64,000 nt of DNA from Gammaproteobacteria bacterium (GCA_018698975.1 JABIPQ010000109.1:22964-86963), one strand, 5' to 3'; positions 32,180 through 41,877 are shown, counted from the first letter of the stretch. Made by a program: numbers and translations. Notes: generated by a model not told the origin, from the letters alone.

Positions 32180-33196
32180 TTATTCAAATTTACTTAAATC
32201 GGCAGCTTTTCTGGACCACAATTCGGTGATCTTCAGTTTATTACCAGAGCCGAAAAATATCAGAATCATCGCTGTAGCAATGATCGGTAAATGGCCGAAA
32301 ATTTCAGTCAGGGCTTCACTATACTCTCTGCTGGCAAAAAAGGTGATGTTGGACGCCAGCATAAAACCGGAAACGACGAGGATATTTATTCTGGTTGTTG
32401 TGCCAAGCACCAGGATAATGCCAAACACCACTTCCATCACTCCTGCTGAAAACACAAACAACTGGTCAGTAAAACTTTCCATTCCAAGGTTGGCCATAAA
32501 ATTCCATTGATAGGCGCTGACAAAAAATTCACCCAGTTCCGGATTTAGCAGTTTTTCAGAAAACCCGAGAGTGATTACGGCAATACCGGTGAGTACCCGT
32601 AGGGAGGCAATGGAATAGGCTTTAAGCTGTGTTCTGAGTTTCACAGGATGGAAATGAAATAGCTGCAGGCAGCAAGCAATACCAAGAATATTCAGATATT
32701 CCAGCGCCGGGACTACGCCATAAACAAACATCACACTAATAAACAAAATTAAAAGCAGGATGGTAGCGGCAAAAATATGGAAATTGGCAATAAATAACAG
32801 GCCAATTACTGCTTCTAGCAGAATCAGAAAATCACCCAGGCCTGCACTGGCCTGCAGATGTGGGGCAAAAATAACACCACTATAGGCTGACATTAGCAGA
32901 GAAAGACCGGTACAAAGTTTGAGTAAATACATCAGGTATTCCTGACGCACATTTTCAAGCAAGGGCAGGATCGGCAGTTTCGAATCAAGGACTATTGAGA
33001 GAACAATCATCAACACTGCCACTACACACCAAATCAATACCGGAGTATCAAGCAATCCGTAGGGAGTAAAAGCAGAAATGATCTCGCCTTCAACAGGAAG
33101 AAACCACTTTACGTGGGCGCCACTGGTACTACTGAACAGGAAGCAGCCGATCGTGAGCCAAAAAGCTATAAACAGTTTTTGATTTGGCCACCCCAT
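32180..33196 (-). CDS. DoxX-like multi-pass membrane protein
   Basis: A 338-residue inner-membrane protein with about eight to nine hydrophobic segments. RVLTGIAVITLGFSEKLLNPELGEFF and VFSAGVMEVVFGIILVLGTTTRINILVV in the C-terminal half resemble the DoxX/SURF4-like four-helix unit. The N-terminal half (AHVKWFLPVEGEIISAFTPYG) has a conserved-looking loop with a His and a Trp. No enzymatic residues are identified. It begins 2 bases after the uup stop and ends 29 bases before mtfA, so co-transcription is likely. Role unknown. Confidence 0.75.
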   Translation of the reverse strand: MGWPNQKLFIAFWLTIGCFLFSSTSGAHVKWFLPVEGEIISAFTPYGLLDTPVLIWCVVAVLMIVLSIVLDSKLPILPLLENVRQEYLMYLLKLCTGLSLLMSAYSGVIFAPHLQASAGLGDFLILLEAVIGLLFIANFHIFAATILLLILFISVMFVYGVVPALEYLNILGIACCLQLFHFHPVKLRTQLKAYSIASLRVLTGIAVITLGFSEKLLNPELGEFFVSAYQWNFMANLGMESFTDQLFVFSAGVMEVVFGIILVLGTTTRINILVVSGFMLASNITFFASREYSEALTEIFGHLPIIATAMILIFFGSGNKLKITELWSRKAADLSKFE

Positions 33197-33198
33197 GC

Positions 33199-35097
33199 TT
33201 ATTGCTGGCCCTGTTCGATTTCTTCCCAGCGAGCATAAAGTATTTCCATGGCTTTTTGAGCGGTAGCAAGTTTTTTCATGGTGTCATCAATGGTTTTTTG
33301 ATCCTGTTCATAAAATTCAGGCTGTGAAATAGCTTCTTCCAATTGTGCCAGTTCTGTTTCTGCCTTTTCAATCTGTTCAGGCAGTTGATCAAGTTCCCTT
33401 TGCAGTTTATAGGACAGTTTAACGGGCTGTACTGCTTGTTGGATAGTTGGTTTTAGCTGAGTTTGTTTTTCTGTCTCAGGTTTTTCCTCAATAATTTGTT
33501 CAGTATTGAAAGTGCCACCATGGTCTACCCAGTCCTGATAACCCCCGACGTAATGATTCACCACCGCATTGCCTTCAAATACGATTGAACTGGTGACCAC
33601 GTTATCGAGAAAGGCACGGTCATGACTGACCAGCAGCAAAGTGCCTTCAAATTTCAGCAGAATCTCTTCCAGTAACTCCAGTGTTTCCATATCCAGATCG
33701 TTGGTGGGTTCGTCCAGTACCAGGACATTAGCTGGCCTGCTAAACAGGCGTGCGAGAATCAGACGATTCTGTTCGCCGCCTGACAGCGATTTAACTGGCT
33801 GTCTGATACGGTCTGGTGAAAACAAAAAATCCTGCAAATAAGAAATGACATGAACATTGCGGCCATTAATTTCAACAAAGTCGCTGCCGGCGGCGAGGTT
33901 TTCCTGAACAGTTTTTTCCAGATCAAGTTGTTCGCGAAGTTGGTCAAAATAGGCAATCTCAATTTTGGTTCCGGTTTTAACATCGCCATGATCTGGTTTT
34001 AGTTTACCCAGCAGGATTTTCAGCAGTGTTGTTTTACCGGTACCGTTGGGGCCAATAAAGCCAATATGATCGCCACGCATAACATTGATGGAGAAATCTT
34101 TAATCAGCGGATTATCTTTATAGCCATGACTGATCCCCAGCGCTTCTACAACAATTTTGCCAGAAGCATCACTTTTGTTCAGAGCCATTTTTGCATTGCC
34201 CTGAACATTACGGCGCTCGCTATATTCCCTGCGCATTTTTTCCAGGGCACGAACACGGCCTTCATTACGGGTCCGCCTGGCCTTGATGCCCTGGCGAATC
34301 CACACCTCTTCCTTGGCCATTTTACGATCAAACTCATGATGAGTTTTTGCTTCTGCTGCCAATTGCTGGTCGCGGTGTACTAAAAATCCCTGGTAATCAT
34401 GCTGCCAGTAAACAAGATGTCCACGATCAAGTTCCATGATGCGGTTGGCCACTTTCTGCAGGAAGGTTCGGTCATGGGTAATCAGTACTATGGCGCCGCG
34501 AAATTCCATCATGAATTTTTCCAGCCATTCGATAGCGGGTATATCCAGATGGTTAGTCGGCTCATCTAACAAAAGAATATCCGGTTCTACTACCAATGCT
34601 CTGGCCAATGCTGCACGTCGGGACCAGCCACCAGAAAGGCTGGACATCAAAGAATCAGTGGGGAGATCCAGCTGGCTAATAACGGTTTCCACTTTTTGCT
34701 GAATTTTCCAGCCATCAATGGCATCTATTTCATGCTGAAGTCTTTCCAGCTTTTTCATATCCAGGGAAGCATCGCTCATTGCGGTGAGCTGGTGATAATC
34801 GCTTAACAGGCGTCCGACATTATCAAGCCCGCCGGCAATAAATTCATAGACTGTTTCTTCAGCTTGAAAGGGCAGTTCCTGTTCTAAAGTGGCAATACGC
34901 AGTCCAGGACTTAGCCAGCGCTCGCCACTGTCCGGTTTAACTTCGCCAAGCAGGATTTTCAGCAGAGATGTTTTGCCAACGCCATTGCGTCCGAGCAGGC
35001 CGATAATATCGCCCGAATCTATAGTCATAGCTTCTTTATCGAGCAGCACTTGAGTGCCATAGGCCAGGTGAACTTCTTTCAGGGTGAGCAAGGGCAT
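33199..35097 (-). CDS. uup: ABC-F ATPase Uup
   Basis: A 632-residue cytosolic ABC-F protein matching Uup (635). The first ATPase domain has Walker A GLLGRNGVGKTSLLK near 33-47, signature LSGGWSRR and Walker B DILLLDEPTNHLD. The second has GFIGPNGTGKTTLLK, LSGGEQNRL and NVLVLDEPTNDLD. After about residue 540 comes a charged coiled-coil (LQRELDQLPEQIEKAETELAQLEE), the Uup C-terminal DNA-binding domain. Uup acts in ribosome-associated and DNA-stability functions. It lies between MATE and DoxX genes on the same strand. Confidence 0.95.
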   Translation of the reverse strand: MPLLTLKEVHLAYGTQVLLDKEAMTIDSGDIIGLLGRNGVGKTSLLKILLGEVKPDSGERWLSPGLRIATLEQELPFQAEETVYEFIAGGLDNVGRLLSDYHQLTAMSDASLDMKKLERLQHEIDAIDGWKIQQKVETVISQLDLPTDSLMSSLSGGWSRRAALARALVVEPDILLLDEPTNHLDIPAIEWLEKFMMEFRGAIVLITHDRTFLQKVANRIMELDRGHLVYWQHDYQGFLVHRDQQLAAEAKTHHEFDRKMAKEEVWIRQGIKARRTRNEGRVRALEKMRREYSERRNVQGNAKMALNKSDASGKIVVEALGISHGYKDNPLIKDFSINVMRGDHIGFIGPNGTGKTTLLKILLGKLKPDHGDVKTGTKIEIAYFDQLREQLDLEKTVQENLAAGSDFVEINGRNVHVISYLQDFLFSPDRIRQPVKSLSGGEQNRLILARLFSRPANVLVLDEPTNDLDMETLELLEEILLKFEGTLLLVSHDRAFLDNVVTSSIVFEGNAVVNHYVGGYQDWVDHGGTFNTEQIIEEKPETEKQTQLKPTIQQAVQPVKLSYKLQRELDQLPEQIEKAETELAQLEEAISQPEFYEQDQKTIDDTMKKLATAQKAMEILYARWEEIEQGQQ

Positions 35098-35155
35098 AGT
35101 GGTTAATTACATCTGGTAAAGTTGAATTTCATTCGCAGCGAAAAGCGCGAATAAC

Positions 35156-36526
35156 CTAGATTGGGACACTCTCTACTTGTGGTGGTACTTGCAGATTTTT
35201 GAGTTTCAGCTTGAACTCTTTTAGTACAAACAAAACGCTGATTATGGCCTGAACAGCAACGGAAAGAACGGACACATACCAAACCTGATTAATGGTGAAG
35301 CCTTCCTGTTTACTGGCCCAGACTGCAAGCACAACAAAAATAAGCAAACGGCTGCCTGAGCTGAACATGGCAGGCTTGGTATTACCCAGGCCCTGGAACA
35401 TACCGGAACAGGTAAAAATAATACCCTGGGCAACAAAGTTCCAGGAGATGATTTGAAGGAATTCTCCACCAATGGTAACAACCTCTTCTTCATCAGTAAA
35501 AAATGCTACCAGTAATTCAGGATGAAATTGAAGCACTACAGTGACTACAACCATGACTATAGAACTTAACAAGATTCCTTTGGAAAAAGTTTGCTTCACA
35601 CGATCACCATGGCCAGCTCCGAAATTTTGTCCGGCAATAGGACCGATAGCAAAAGCTATCGCCATGGTAGGCATGAAGATTGATTGCATGATGCGCCCGC
35701 CAATACTGAAACCCGCCTGGGCTGTTTCGCCAAAATCCTGGATCAGCCAATAGACCATAGCGAAATAGCCAAACATCAATAACATTTCACCGCCAGCGGG
35801 CAGGCCGATATTGAGCATTCGACCCCAGATAGGAAATTGTGGTTTCCACAAACTGAAATTAAAGGACACATATTTTTCCAGCTTGATGAAATAGATAATT
35901 AGTAATATCACCCCCAGGGTAGTCGAAATAGAGGTGGCCAGTCCTGCGCCCATAACACCCAGAGCAGGGCCTGGACCCCAGCCGGCAATCAATACCGGGG
36001 CAAGGATGATGTTTAGAATAATGGTAAGTACCTGAACCACCATGGTTGGCTTCACAATGCCGGTTGCGCGTAATGCGGAGCCCATCCCCATCAGGGCAAA
36101 TTGCATCGCCATGCCTGGTAAAAACCAGTACAGAAAAGTCACGCCTTCGCTTTGGGCTTCACCAGCGGCAATGGTGCCCATGTAAGCATCACCCAATGTG
36201 TAGCCACAGATCAGCGTAATTGCAGCACATAAACCTGCAAGAACCATGGACTGGTTGAAAACCAGGTTAGCCTGATCCTGTTCTTTACGGCCTACTGCCT
36301 GTGAGATCAGGGCAACAGAGCTCACTCCCAGAACCTGGCTGAGTGCCATTACCATGAAAAACAGGGTACCTGCAGCGCCGACACCGGCAATCGCTGCATC
36401 ACCAAGTGCGGACACAAAATAAAGGTCCACAAGCAAATACAGGGTCTGAAATATCATGCCGGCAGCGACAGGCGCGGCCATTGTCAGGATGGTGCGGGGA
36501 ATAGAACCCTGCGTAAGATCTTTCAT
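35156..36526 (-). CDS. MATE-family efflux transporter
   Basis: A 456-residue inner-membrane multidrug/toxin extrusion protein with 12 predicted helices. SIPRTILTMAAPVAAGMIFQTLYLLVDLYFVSALGD is the family N-terminus. AGWGPGPALGVMGAGLATSIS in the middle and GPIAGQNFGAGHGDRVK (about 300-316) are hallmark loops. It uses a Na+ or H+ gradient to export cations. It heads the MATE-uup-DoxX-mtfA run and its substrate is unknown. Confidence 0.93.
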   Translation of the reverse strand: MKDLTQGSIPRTILTMAAPVAAGMIFQTLYLLVDLYFVSALGDAAIAGVGAAGTLFFMVMALSQVLGVSSVALISQAVGRKEQDQANLVFNQSMVLAGLCAAITLICGYTLGDAYMGTIAAGEAQSEGVTFLYWFLPGMAMQFALMGMGSALRATGIVKPTMVVQVLTIILNIILAPVLIAGWGPGPALGVMGAGLATSISTTLGVILLIIYFIKLEKYVSFNFSLWKPQFPIWGRMLNIGLPAGGEMLLMFGYFAMVYWLIQDFGETAQAGFSIGGRIMQSIFMPTMAIAFAIGPIAGQNFGAGHGDRVKQTFSKGILLSSIVMVVVTVVLQFHPELLVAFFTDEEEVVTIGGEFLQIISWNFVAQGIIFTCSGMFQGLGNTKPAMFSSGSRLLIFVVLAVWASKQEGFTINQVWYVSVLSVAVQAIISVLFVLKEFKLKLKNLQVPPQVESVPI

Positions 36527-36669
36527 GGTAAAGCCTGATACAAAACGGGTTTGAAAGAAAAGCGCGAGTTTACCTGAATTTAAACTACAGGTGTCATTGC
36601 AGTAAGCATAGACGCTAAAAAAGCGACAATGTATTCTGCTGGAAACACATTATTTATACAGGACAAAAG

Positions 36670-37197
36670 ATGCTCAATAGCCCTAAAACCCGATTGCTGC
36701 TGATTCTGCCTTTTTTGATTGCTGCAACATTATTCCAGTCAGTTATGGCTGCTGAAGATAGTGTAACTGCGCTGGCCGCGAGAATTCAGGTGCTGGAAGA
36801 CCGGGAAGAAATCCGCAGCCTGCTTCTGGCCTACGGGACTGCCCATGATCATCGTGATTACCGGGCCTTTGCCAACCTGTTTGCCAGGGACGGGGAGTGG
36901 GTAAGTGGCATGGGGTCAGCAAAGGGGCCTGATGGAGTATTTAAATTAATGGATGAGATGATTGGCCATAATCCCTTACCGGAGGGATCGGGGACATTTC
37001 ATATTCTGACCAATGAAAAAATAGATATTGATGGGGACAGGGCGCAGGCACTGACCAAGTGGATATATATAACGCCGGATGCAGAAGGTAATCCTGGTTT
37101 GACCATTCTGGGTCATTACAATGACCAATTTATTCGTGAAGACGGGGTCTGGAAATTTCTGCGACGGGAAGCGCCGATGGATTTACCGGCTCAATAA
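36670..37197 (+). CDS. Exported SnoaL/NTF2-like protein
   Basis: A 175-residue protein with a signal peptide (LLLILPFLIAATLFQSVMAAE). A short helix (LAARIQVLEDREEIRSLLLAYGTAHDHRDYRAF) opens the SnoaL-like fold. FANLFARDGEWVSGM, FHILTNEKIDIDGDRAQALTKWIY and HYNDQFIREDGVWKFLRREAP are the remaining strands. The HD/HR motif after GTAH resembles dehydratase-type SnoaL_4 proteins. ATG 36670 follows CAGGAC. It is 15 bases ahead of a DUF6152 gene, so the two form an operon. A similar protein is at 24997. Confidence 0.86.
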   Translation: MLNSPKTRLLLILPFLIAATLFQSVMAAEDSVTALAARIQVLEDREEIRSLLLAYGTAHDHRDYRAFANLFARDGEWVSGMGSAKGPDGVFKLMDEMIGHNPLPEGSGTFHILTNEKIDIDGDRAQALTKWIYITPDAEGNPGLTILGHYNDQFIREDGVWKFLRREAPMDLPAQ

Positions 37198-37212
37198 GCA
37201 GAGTTTAAAACT

Positions 37213-38247
37213 ATGAAAACATTAATGCGCTTTTTATTGGTTATTTTACTGAGCAATGTTCCGGCTGTGGTTTTCGCTCATCACTCCAATGCAGAATATG
37301 ACCGCAGCACCGTAACGGAACTGGAAGGAGAAATTACTCGCGTGATCTGGCGCAACCCCCACGTCGGTTTATGGGTAGATGTCACTGATGAGACTGGACA
37401 AAGCCTTATCTGGCGCATGGAAGCAGCGGATCTTCTTGGTACCCAGCGCCGCGGTGTTGAGTCAGGAACTTTCTCTGTTGGTCAGCAAGTAAAGATTGCC
37501 GGGTATGCCTCTACACGACGTGCGGCTCATATGCTGGTCACCAATGTTCTGCTGCCGGATGACACAGAAGTCCTGTTAACCGGTAATGCCAGAGCGCGCT
37601 GGTCAGAAAATATTCTGGGTGGTGGCAACTGGGCAGTGGCGGCTGATGTGGGTAGTGCGTATCAGAGGCTGGGTATTTTTAGAGTCTGGACGCTGGATCG
37701 TACCAGTCGGCCGTCTTTTAGTGACAGTCCACCGCTGACAGATTCTGCCAGGCAGGGCTGGGAGCAGTATGACAGCTATGATGATCCCGCGCTGCAATGT
37801 GTCCGGCTGGGAATGCCCCGGGTGATGACTGTCACCGGTCCTCATCCCATTGCCTTTGTTGATCGGGGAGCGGTGATTCTTCTACAGGGAGAATATTTTG
37901 ATGTGGAACGGGAAATTCATATGACGGAAGATGTCATTCCTGCCTCGGCACCACTTAGCCCTCTGGGTTATTCAATAGGTCGTTGGCAAGGAGATACGCT
38001 GATTGTAAATACCAGCCGTGTGAATTATCCCTTGTTCGACATCAGCGGGCTTGCCGGCATTCCCCAAAGTACAGCAGTGGCATTTGAAGAACGTTTTACC
38101 CTCAGCGAAGATAAAACCCAGCTGCATTACGATATCAGTATCAGTGATCCGGAAATGTTTACAGAAACTGTGCTTGCCGAGGATTATGCTGTGTGGAAAT
38201 GGCGGCCAGAAATTGAAATCATGCCCTACCAGTGTGAAGTAGATTAA
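37213..38247 (+). CDS. Periplasmic DUF6152-domain protein, two-domain form
   Basis: A 344-residue exported protein. After the signal (LVILLSNVPAVVFA) the mature chain should begin His-His (23-24, HHSNAEYD). DUF6152 spans about 23-118 with NPH at 48-50. The second region holds LQCVRLGMPRVMT (194-206) and GYSIGRWQGDTLIVN (252-266), as in the proteins at 13759 and 38326. It shares an operon with the SnoaL-like gene upstream, and a strong bidirectional terminator follows. Function unknown. Confidence 0.86.
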   Translation: MKTLMRFLLVILLSNVPAVVFAHHSNAEYDRSTVTELEGEITRVIWRNPHVGLWVDVTDETGQSLIWRMEAADLLGTQRRGVESGTFSVGQQVKIAGYASTRRAAHMLVTNVLLPDDTEVLLTGNARARWSENILGGGNWAVAADVGSAYQRLGIFRVWTLDRTSRPSFSDSPPLTDSARQGWEQYDSYDDPALQCVRLGMPRVMTVTGPHPIAFVDRGAVILLQGEYFDVEREIHMTEDVIPASAPLSPLGYSIGRWQGDTLIVNTSRVNYPLFDISGLAGIPQSTAVAFEERFTLSEDKTQLHYDISISDPEMFTETVLAEDYAVWKWRPEIEIMPYQCEVD

Positions 38248-38275
38248 AAGTGGATTGGAAATGAATTTCGTATAA

Positions 38276-38307
38276 ATAAAAAAGGGTGTCAATCGACACC
38301 CTTTTTT
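38276..38307. terminator. Bidirectional intrinsic terminator
   Basis: GGGTGTC-AATC-GACACCC (38284-38301) is flanked by an A-run (38276-38283) and a T-run (38302-38307). It separates the convergent DUF6152 genes at 37213 and 38326. Confidence 0.93.
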
Positions 38308-38325
38308 ATTCGTAAACGCCGTCTT

Positions 38326-39411
38326 TTATTGCGGATTCAAGATTTCTTCCAGCTTTCCCTGTTCCAGCATTTCATTAAAAAACACCGAAGGATCACAGGG
38401 CGGGCTTTCCAGTAATTCCCTGGCATCTCCGCGCTGGGAGCCTCGGGTTCTTACCAGTGGTGCTGTGTAATAGTCGTCATAAATAGTCATGGTGCGGTCA
38501 ATGGACAGCCCATCTTCAGCAATGTTCCATCTTTCCACGATGCGCGTGCCATCACCGCCGCTCATGGGGTAGCCTGAACCATCCAGCCATCCTGCGGCTA
38601 AATGCGTGGTTTCAATAACCAGTGTGCGATCTTCCCAATGACCAGCAGAAAAACCCATTGAAGTCAGGGGCTGATCTGCCAGCGGGCCACGGCCATCCAT
38701 ATATACCCAGCGTGGTGTATTGTCCTGCAAATACACGATCAGGTAATGAGTACCGGCATCAAGGACTTGCATCGAGTAGGGAGAACCAAAGATGCGTGGA
38801 AGACCAGCAGGTTGGCAGCGCAATACATGGTCATCGCCAAACTCACGGCCTGAATAGATAGCGCGGCTTGCCGAGGTCATTGGCATTGGCTTGGGCTGAA
38901 AATCATCAACGGTAGTCTGGAACTTATAGCGATTTGTCCAGAAACCACTGATATCTACTTCATAATCATTAGCGGTAACGGTGTGATCTATAGTGGGGTC
39001 AGCGCTGATTTCCGAAGTGGTATTGGAACTGACACAGCGACCCAGCTGCCGACCGCTTTCCAGATTGATACAGGTGGCATAGAGTTTTTTAGCATCACCC
39101 CGACCGAGATTGCCAGTGGCAAATACAGTATCCCCAGCCTCAATGGTTTCCTTGGTCCAGTTTTCACGGCGATAGGTGGGCAGATTACCAGGAGGGTGCA
39201 AAGACCATTTTTCAATAGTGCCATCAGGCATGGTCATGTCCACGTCATAGCGGATATGCGGGTTGGTCCACCAGACTCTGGTGACAACACCGGAGACCTC
39301 TCCTTCTGCTTCCTGAAATTCAGTAGCAAAAGCGTGATGTGCGGACACCTGGCTGGAAAAAGCTGCGAACAGACAGGTTGTGATTAATGGTAGAAGGCTG
39401 CTTGTTTTCAT
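38326..39411 (-). CDS. Periplasmic DUF6152-domain protein, two-domain form
   Basis: A 361-residue exported protein. The signal peptide (LLPLITTCLFAAFSSQVSA) would leave His-His at the mature N-terminus (25-26, HHAFATEF), and NPH lies at 50-52. The second region has LRCQPAGLPRIFG (198-210) and GFSAGHWEDRTLVIE (253-267). Here the usual Gly-Asp of the WxGD step is replaced by Asp-Arg. ATG 39411 has GAGGAA six bases upstream; an in-frame ATG at 39429 precedes that site. It converges on the 37213 protein, with which it shares the same layout. Function unknown. Confidence 0.86.
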   Translation of the reverse strand: MKTSSLLPLITTCLFAAFSSQVSAHHAFATEFQEAEGEVSGVVTRVWWTNPHIRYDVDMTMPDGTIEKWSLHPPGNLPTYRRENWTKETIEAGDTVFATGNLGRGDAKKLYATCINLESGRQLGRCVSSNTTSEISADPTIDHTVTANDYEVDISGFWTNRYKFQTTVDDFQPKPMPMTSASRAIYSGREFGDDHVLRCQPAGLPRIFGSPYSMQVLDAGTHYLIVYLQDNTPRWVYMDGRGPLADQPLTSMGFSAGHWEDRTLVIETTHLAAGWLDGSGYPMSGGDGTRIVERWNIAEDGLSIDRTMTIYDDYYTAPLVRTRGSQRGDARELLESPPCDPSVFFNEMLEQGKLEEILNPQ

Positions 39412-39500
39412 TATCAATTCCTCATTCATCGATTAATCAAAGCCTACATTAGTAAGATTGTGGAAGAAAGTACTCTCATTAATTAAAGTGCTTTTGCTGC

Positions 39501-39911
39501 TTAAACAGGATCAAGAAAATCCCCGGACCTGATGAGCATATTTTCATTGATAGAAAAATTATAAAAATAGGTCCAGGCCGAAATGGTTGTGCCGTCTTGT
39601 AAAGCAACTGATTCCTTAATCCGTCTGTATAAATGGGGCTGTTGTGAATTTACCCCACAGCCTTCGTAGTCATCAATGTCAGCAAGTTGTAATTCACTGC
39701 CAGTAAATGAATACACTTCGCCCACAACGAGATCAGTGGGTTTTTCTGCAGGCAGTAAGCCCGGGTAATCTGCAATGAGATAGAGCTTACCAGGTATTGT
39801 TGCCCTGCTGATCAGGGTGAATTCTGGCGCGATTAACTGGCGATAACTGTCAGAATAGGTGTCACTGCGCAAAGTGCCATAAACAAAAAGATAATCAACA
39901 GAGTCGGGCAT
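39501..39911 (-). CDS. Gamma-glutamylcyclotransferase (GGCT/AIG2)-like protein
   Basis: A 136-residue cytosolic protein of the GGCT-like fold. YLFVYGTLRSD near the N-terminus is the substrate-loop signature (YGSL/YGTL). IPGKLYLIADYPGLLPAE and LADIDDYEGC, with the catalytic-type Glu, follow. Family members release 5-oxoproline from gamma-glutamyl amines or peptides. ATG 39911 is chosen since it begins right before the conserved strand. It is divergent from the SLC13 gene with 73 bases between, so their promoters must overlap. Confidence 0.88.
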   Translation of the reverse strand: MPDSVDYLFVYGTLRSDTYSDSYRQLIAPEFTLISRATIPGKLYLIADYPGLLPAEKPTDLVVGEVYSFTGSELQLADIDDYEGCGVNSQQPHLYRRIKESVALQDGTTISAWTYFYNFSINENMLIRSGDFLDPV

Positions 39912-39984
39912 AATTAAGTGTGTCCTTATTACTCTTGCTTGGTCTAGAATATGAGAAAACAATAAGTAGTAGTATACAAAACTT

Positions 39985-41817
39985 ATGTTGGCAGAATTTA
40001 ACCTTAATCCTCATTCCGCAGCTGTTCTGCTTCTTACCGTGGTGGCATTGTTCCTTTTCACCCGGGATAAAATTCCACTCGAAACGTCCAGCCTGTTTGT
40101 GCTGGCTATTCTTGCCGCAGGCTTCGAATTGTTTCCTTATAGCCGGGATGGGGTAACCCTGCATGCTGTGGATTTCTTTTCCGGCTTTGGCCACGAAGCC
40201 CTTGTAGCAGTAACAGCGCTTATGATCATCGGTCATGGTATGGCGCGTACCGGTGCACTTGAACCTGTTGGACGTCTGTTAGCCAGATTCTGGGAAATCT
40301 CCCCGCAACTGTCATTTCTGCTTACCCTTGTAGTGGGCGCAGTATTAAGTGCTTTTGTGAATAATGTGCCTATCGTAATACTGCTGCTACCGATCCTGAC
40401 CAGTGTTTCGCTGAAAACCAATACACCAGCCTCCAGAATTTTGATGCCCATGGGCTTTGCTACATTGATTGGCGGAATGGGGACTACTATTGGCACCTCA
40501 ACCAATCTGCTGGTGGTCTCTGTAGCGGTCAGCATGGGGATGGAAAGCTTTTCCATGTTTGAATTCCTTGCCCCGGTTGCGATAACGGGTACTTTGGCCA
40601 TAGCCTATCTTTGGTTGATTGCTCCTCATATCCTGCCGGAAAGAAAATCAGAATTGCAGGATTCATCACCGAGGATTTTCTCTGCAGCACTCTTTATTAA
40701 TGAAGAAGGTGTGGCGGACGGACTCACCTTAAAAGAAGCTATCGAGAAAACTGACAATGCCATTGACGTATTGTTTATTAAAAGAGCCGGCACGGAATAT
40801 CTGTCTGTAGCCCACGGCAGTATCAAATTAAAGGCAGGGGACCAATTGCTGGTCAGGGATACACCGGATAATTTGAAGAGTTTCGAAAAAATGCTCGGTG
40901 CTGAACTTTACAATAGCGATAACAGGGTGGATGAAGAGCATCCTCTGCAAGCAGAAGGGCAACAACTTGCAGAAGTCATTGTCACCTATGGCTCTCCCAT
41001 TCTTGGGCGAACTCTGGCTAATTTACGTTTTGCTGACCGCTATCAGTTAGCCACACTGGCGCTGCACAGGGTAGGTTCTAAAAATCGAAAGTTAATGTCC
41101 GAGATGGCAAATGTTCCCTTGCAGGTTGGTGACGTATTGTTGGTGCAAGGCGCCAGTGAAAAAATTAGTGAATTAAAGAAAGGGGGCAGAATTCTGGTGC
41201 TGGATGGCACTGCAGATATTCCTCACTCCAGGAAAGCACCGCTGGCGCTTGGTATTATGGTGGCGGTAGTGACCTTGGCGGCATTGGGTATTCTTCCCAT
41301 TGCCATCGGGTCAGTGTGTGGCGTATTGATGCTTACCATTACTGGATGTCTGGGTTGGCGCGATGTGGGTGAAGCGGTGAATACACAAATTGTGTTAATT
41401 GTTGCGGCATCCCTTGCGCTTGGAGCAGCGATGGTCGGCACCGGTGCAGCCGATGCCATGGCGACTCAATTTGTCAGTCTCACAGCAGATTCATCAGTGA
41501 CCTTTCAGCTTAGCGGGCTAATGCTGCTGATGGCGATCCTGACAAATATTGTCTCCAACAATGCTGCTGCTGTTATAGGAACACCTATTGCAATTGGTAT
41601 TGCCCAGCAACAGGGATTAGCGGTAGAGCCTTTTGTTCTGGCCGTATTGTTTGGTGCCAATATGAGTTATGCCACACCAATGGCTTACAAAACCAACTTG
41701 CTGGTGATGACAGTGGGGGGGTATTCATTCAATGATTTTCTTAAAGTGGGGATTCCACTCACAGTACTGATGTGGGTAAGCCTGAGCTTTTTAATTCCGG
41801 TGTTCTATCCGGTCTAA
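39985..41817 (+). CDS. SLC13-family permease with RCK_C (TrkA_C) insert
   Basis: A 610-residue inner-membrane transporter. The N-terminal half has repeated hairpin helices with VNNVPIVILLLPIL (about 126-139) and GTSTNLLVVSVAVSMG. A cytosolic middle section (about 225-410) holds two RCK_C-like modules, seen as SIKLKAGDQLLVRDTPDNLKSFEKM and PLQVGDVLLVQGASEKISEL. The second membrane half has SNNAAAVIGTPIAIGIAQQ and ANMSYATPMAYKTNLLVM. This is the layout of bacterial dicarboxylate/sulfate-type SLC13 carriers. Substrate not determinable. Confidence 0.9.
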   Translation: MLAEFNLNPHSAAVLLLTVVALFLFTRDKIPLETSSLFVLAILAAGFELFPYSRDGVTLHAVDFFSGFGHEALVAVTALMIIGHGMARTGALEPVGRLLARFWEISPQLSFLLTLVVGAVLSAFVNNVPIVILLLPILTSVSLKTNTPASRILMPMGFATLIGGMGTTIGTSTNLLVVSVAVSMGMESFSMFEFLAPVAITGTLAIAYLWLIAPHILPERKSELQDSSPRIFSAALFINEEGVADGLTLKEAIEKTDNAIDVLFIKRAGTEYLSVAHGSIKLKAGDQLLVRDTPDNLKSFEKMLGAELYNSDNRVDEEHPLQAEGQQLAEVIVTYGSPILGRTLANLRFADRYQLATLALHRVGSKNRKLMSEMANVPLQVGDVLLVQGASEKISELKKGGRILVLDGTADIPHSRKAPLALGIMVAVVTLAALGILPIAIGSVCGVLMLTITGCLGWRDVGEAVNTQIVLIVAASLALGAAMVGTGAADAMATQFVSLTADSSVTFQLSGLMLLMAILTNIVSNNAAAVIGTPIAIGIAQQQGLAVEPFVLAVLFGANMSYATPMAYKTNLLVMTVGGYSFNDFLKVGIPLTVLMWVSLSFLIPVFYPV

Positions 41818-41877
41818 TCCGGTCTAAAAAGTTGGCCTTCCACAGAGCCTTATTTGACTGATAATTTCTGAACAAGA

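Noticed and set aside
32180..33196. Copper-export or heme-handling annotation for the DoxX-like membrane protein
   Set aside because: A single AHVKWF motif is not enough to assign function.
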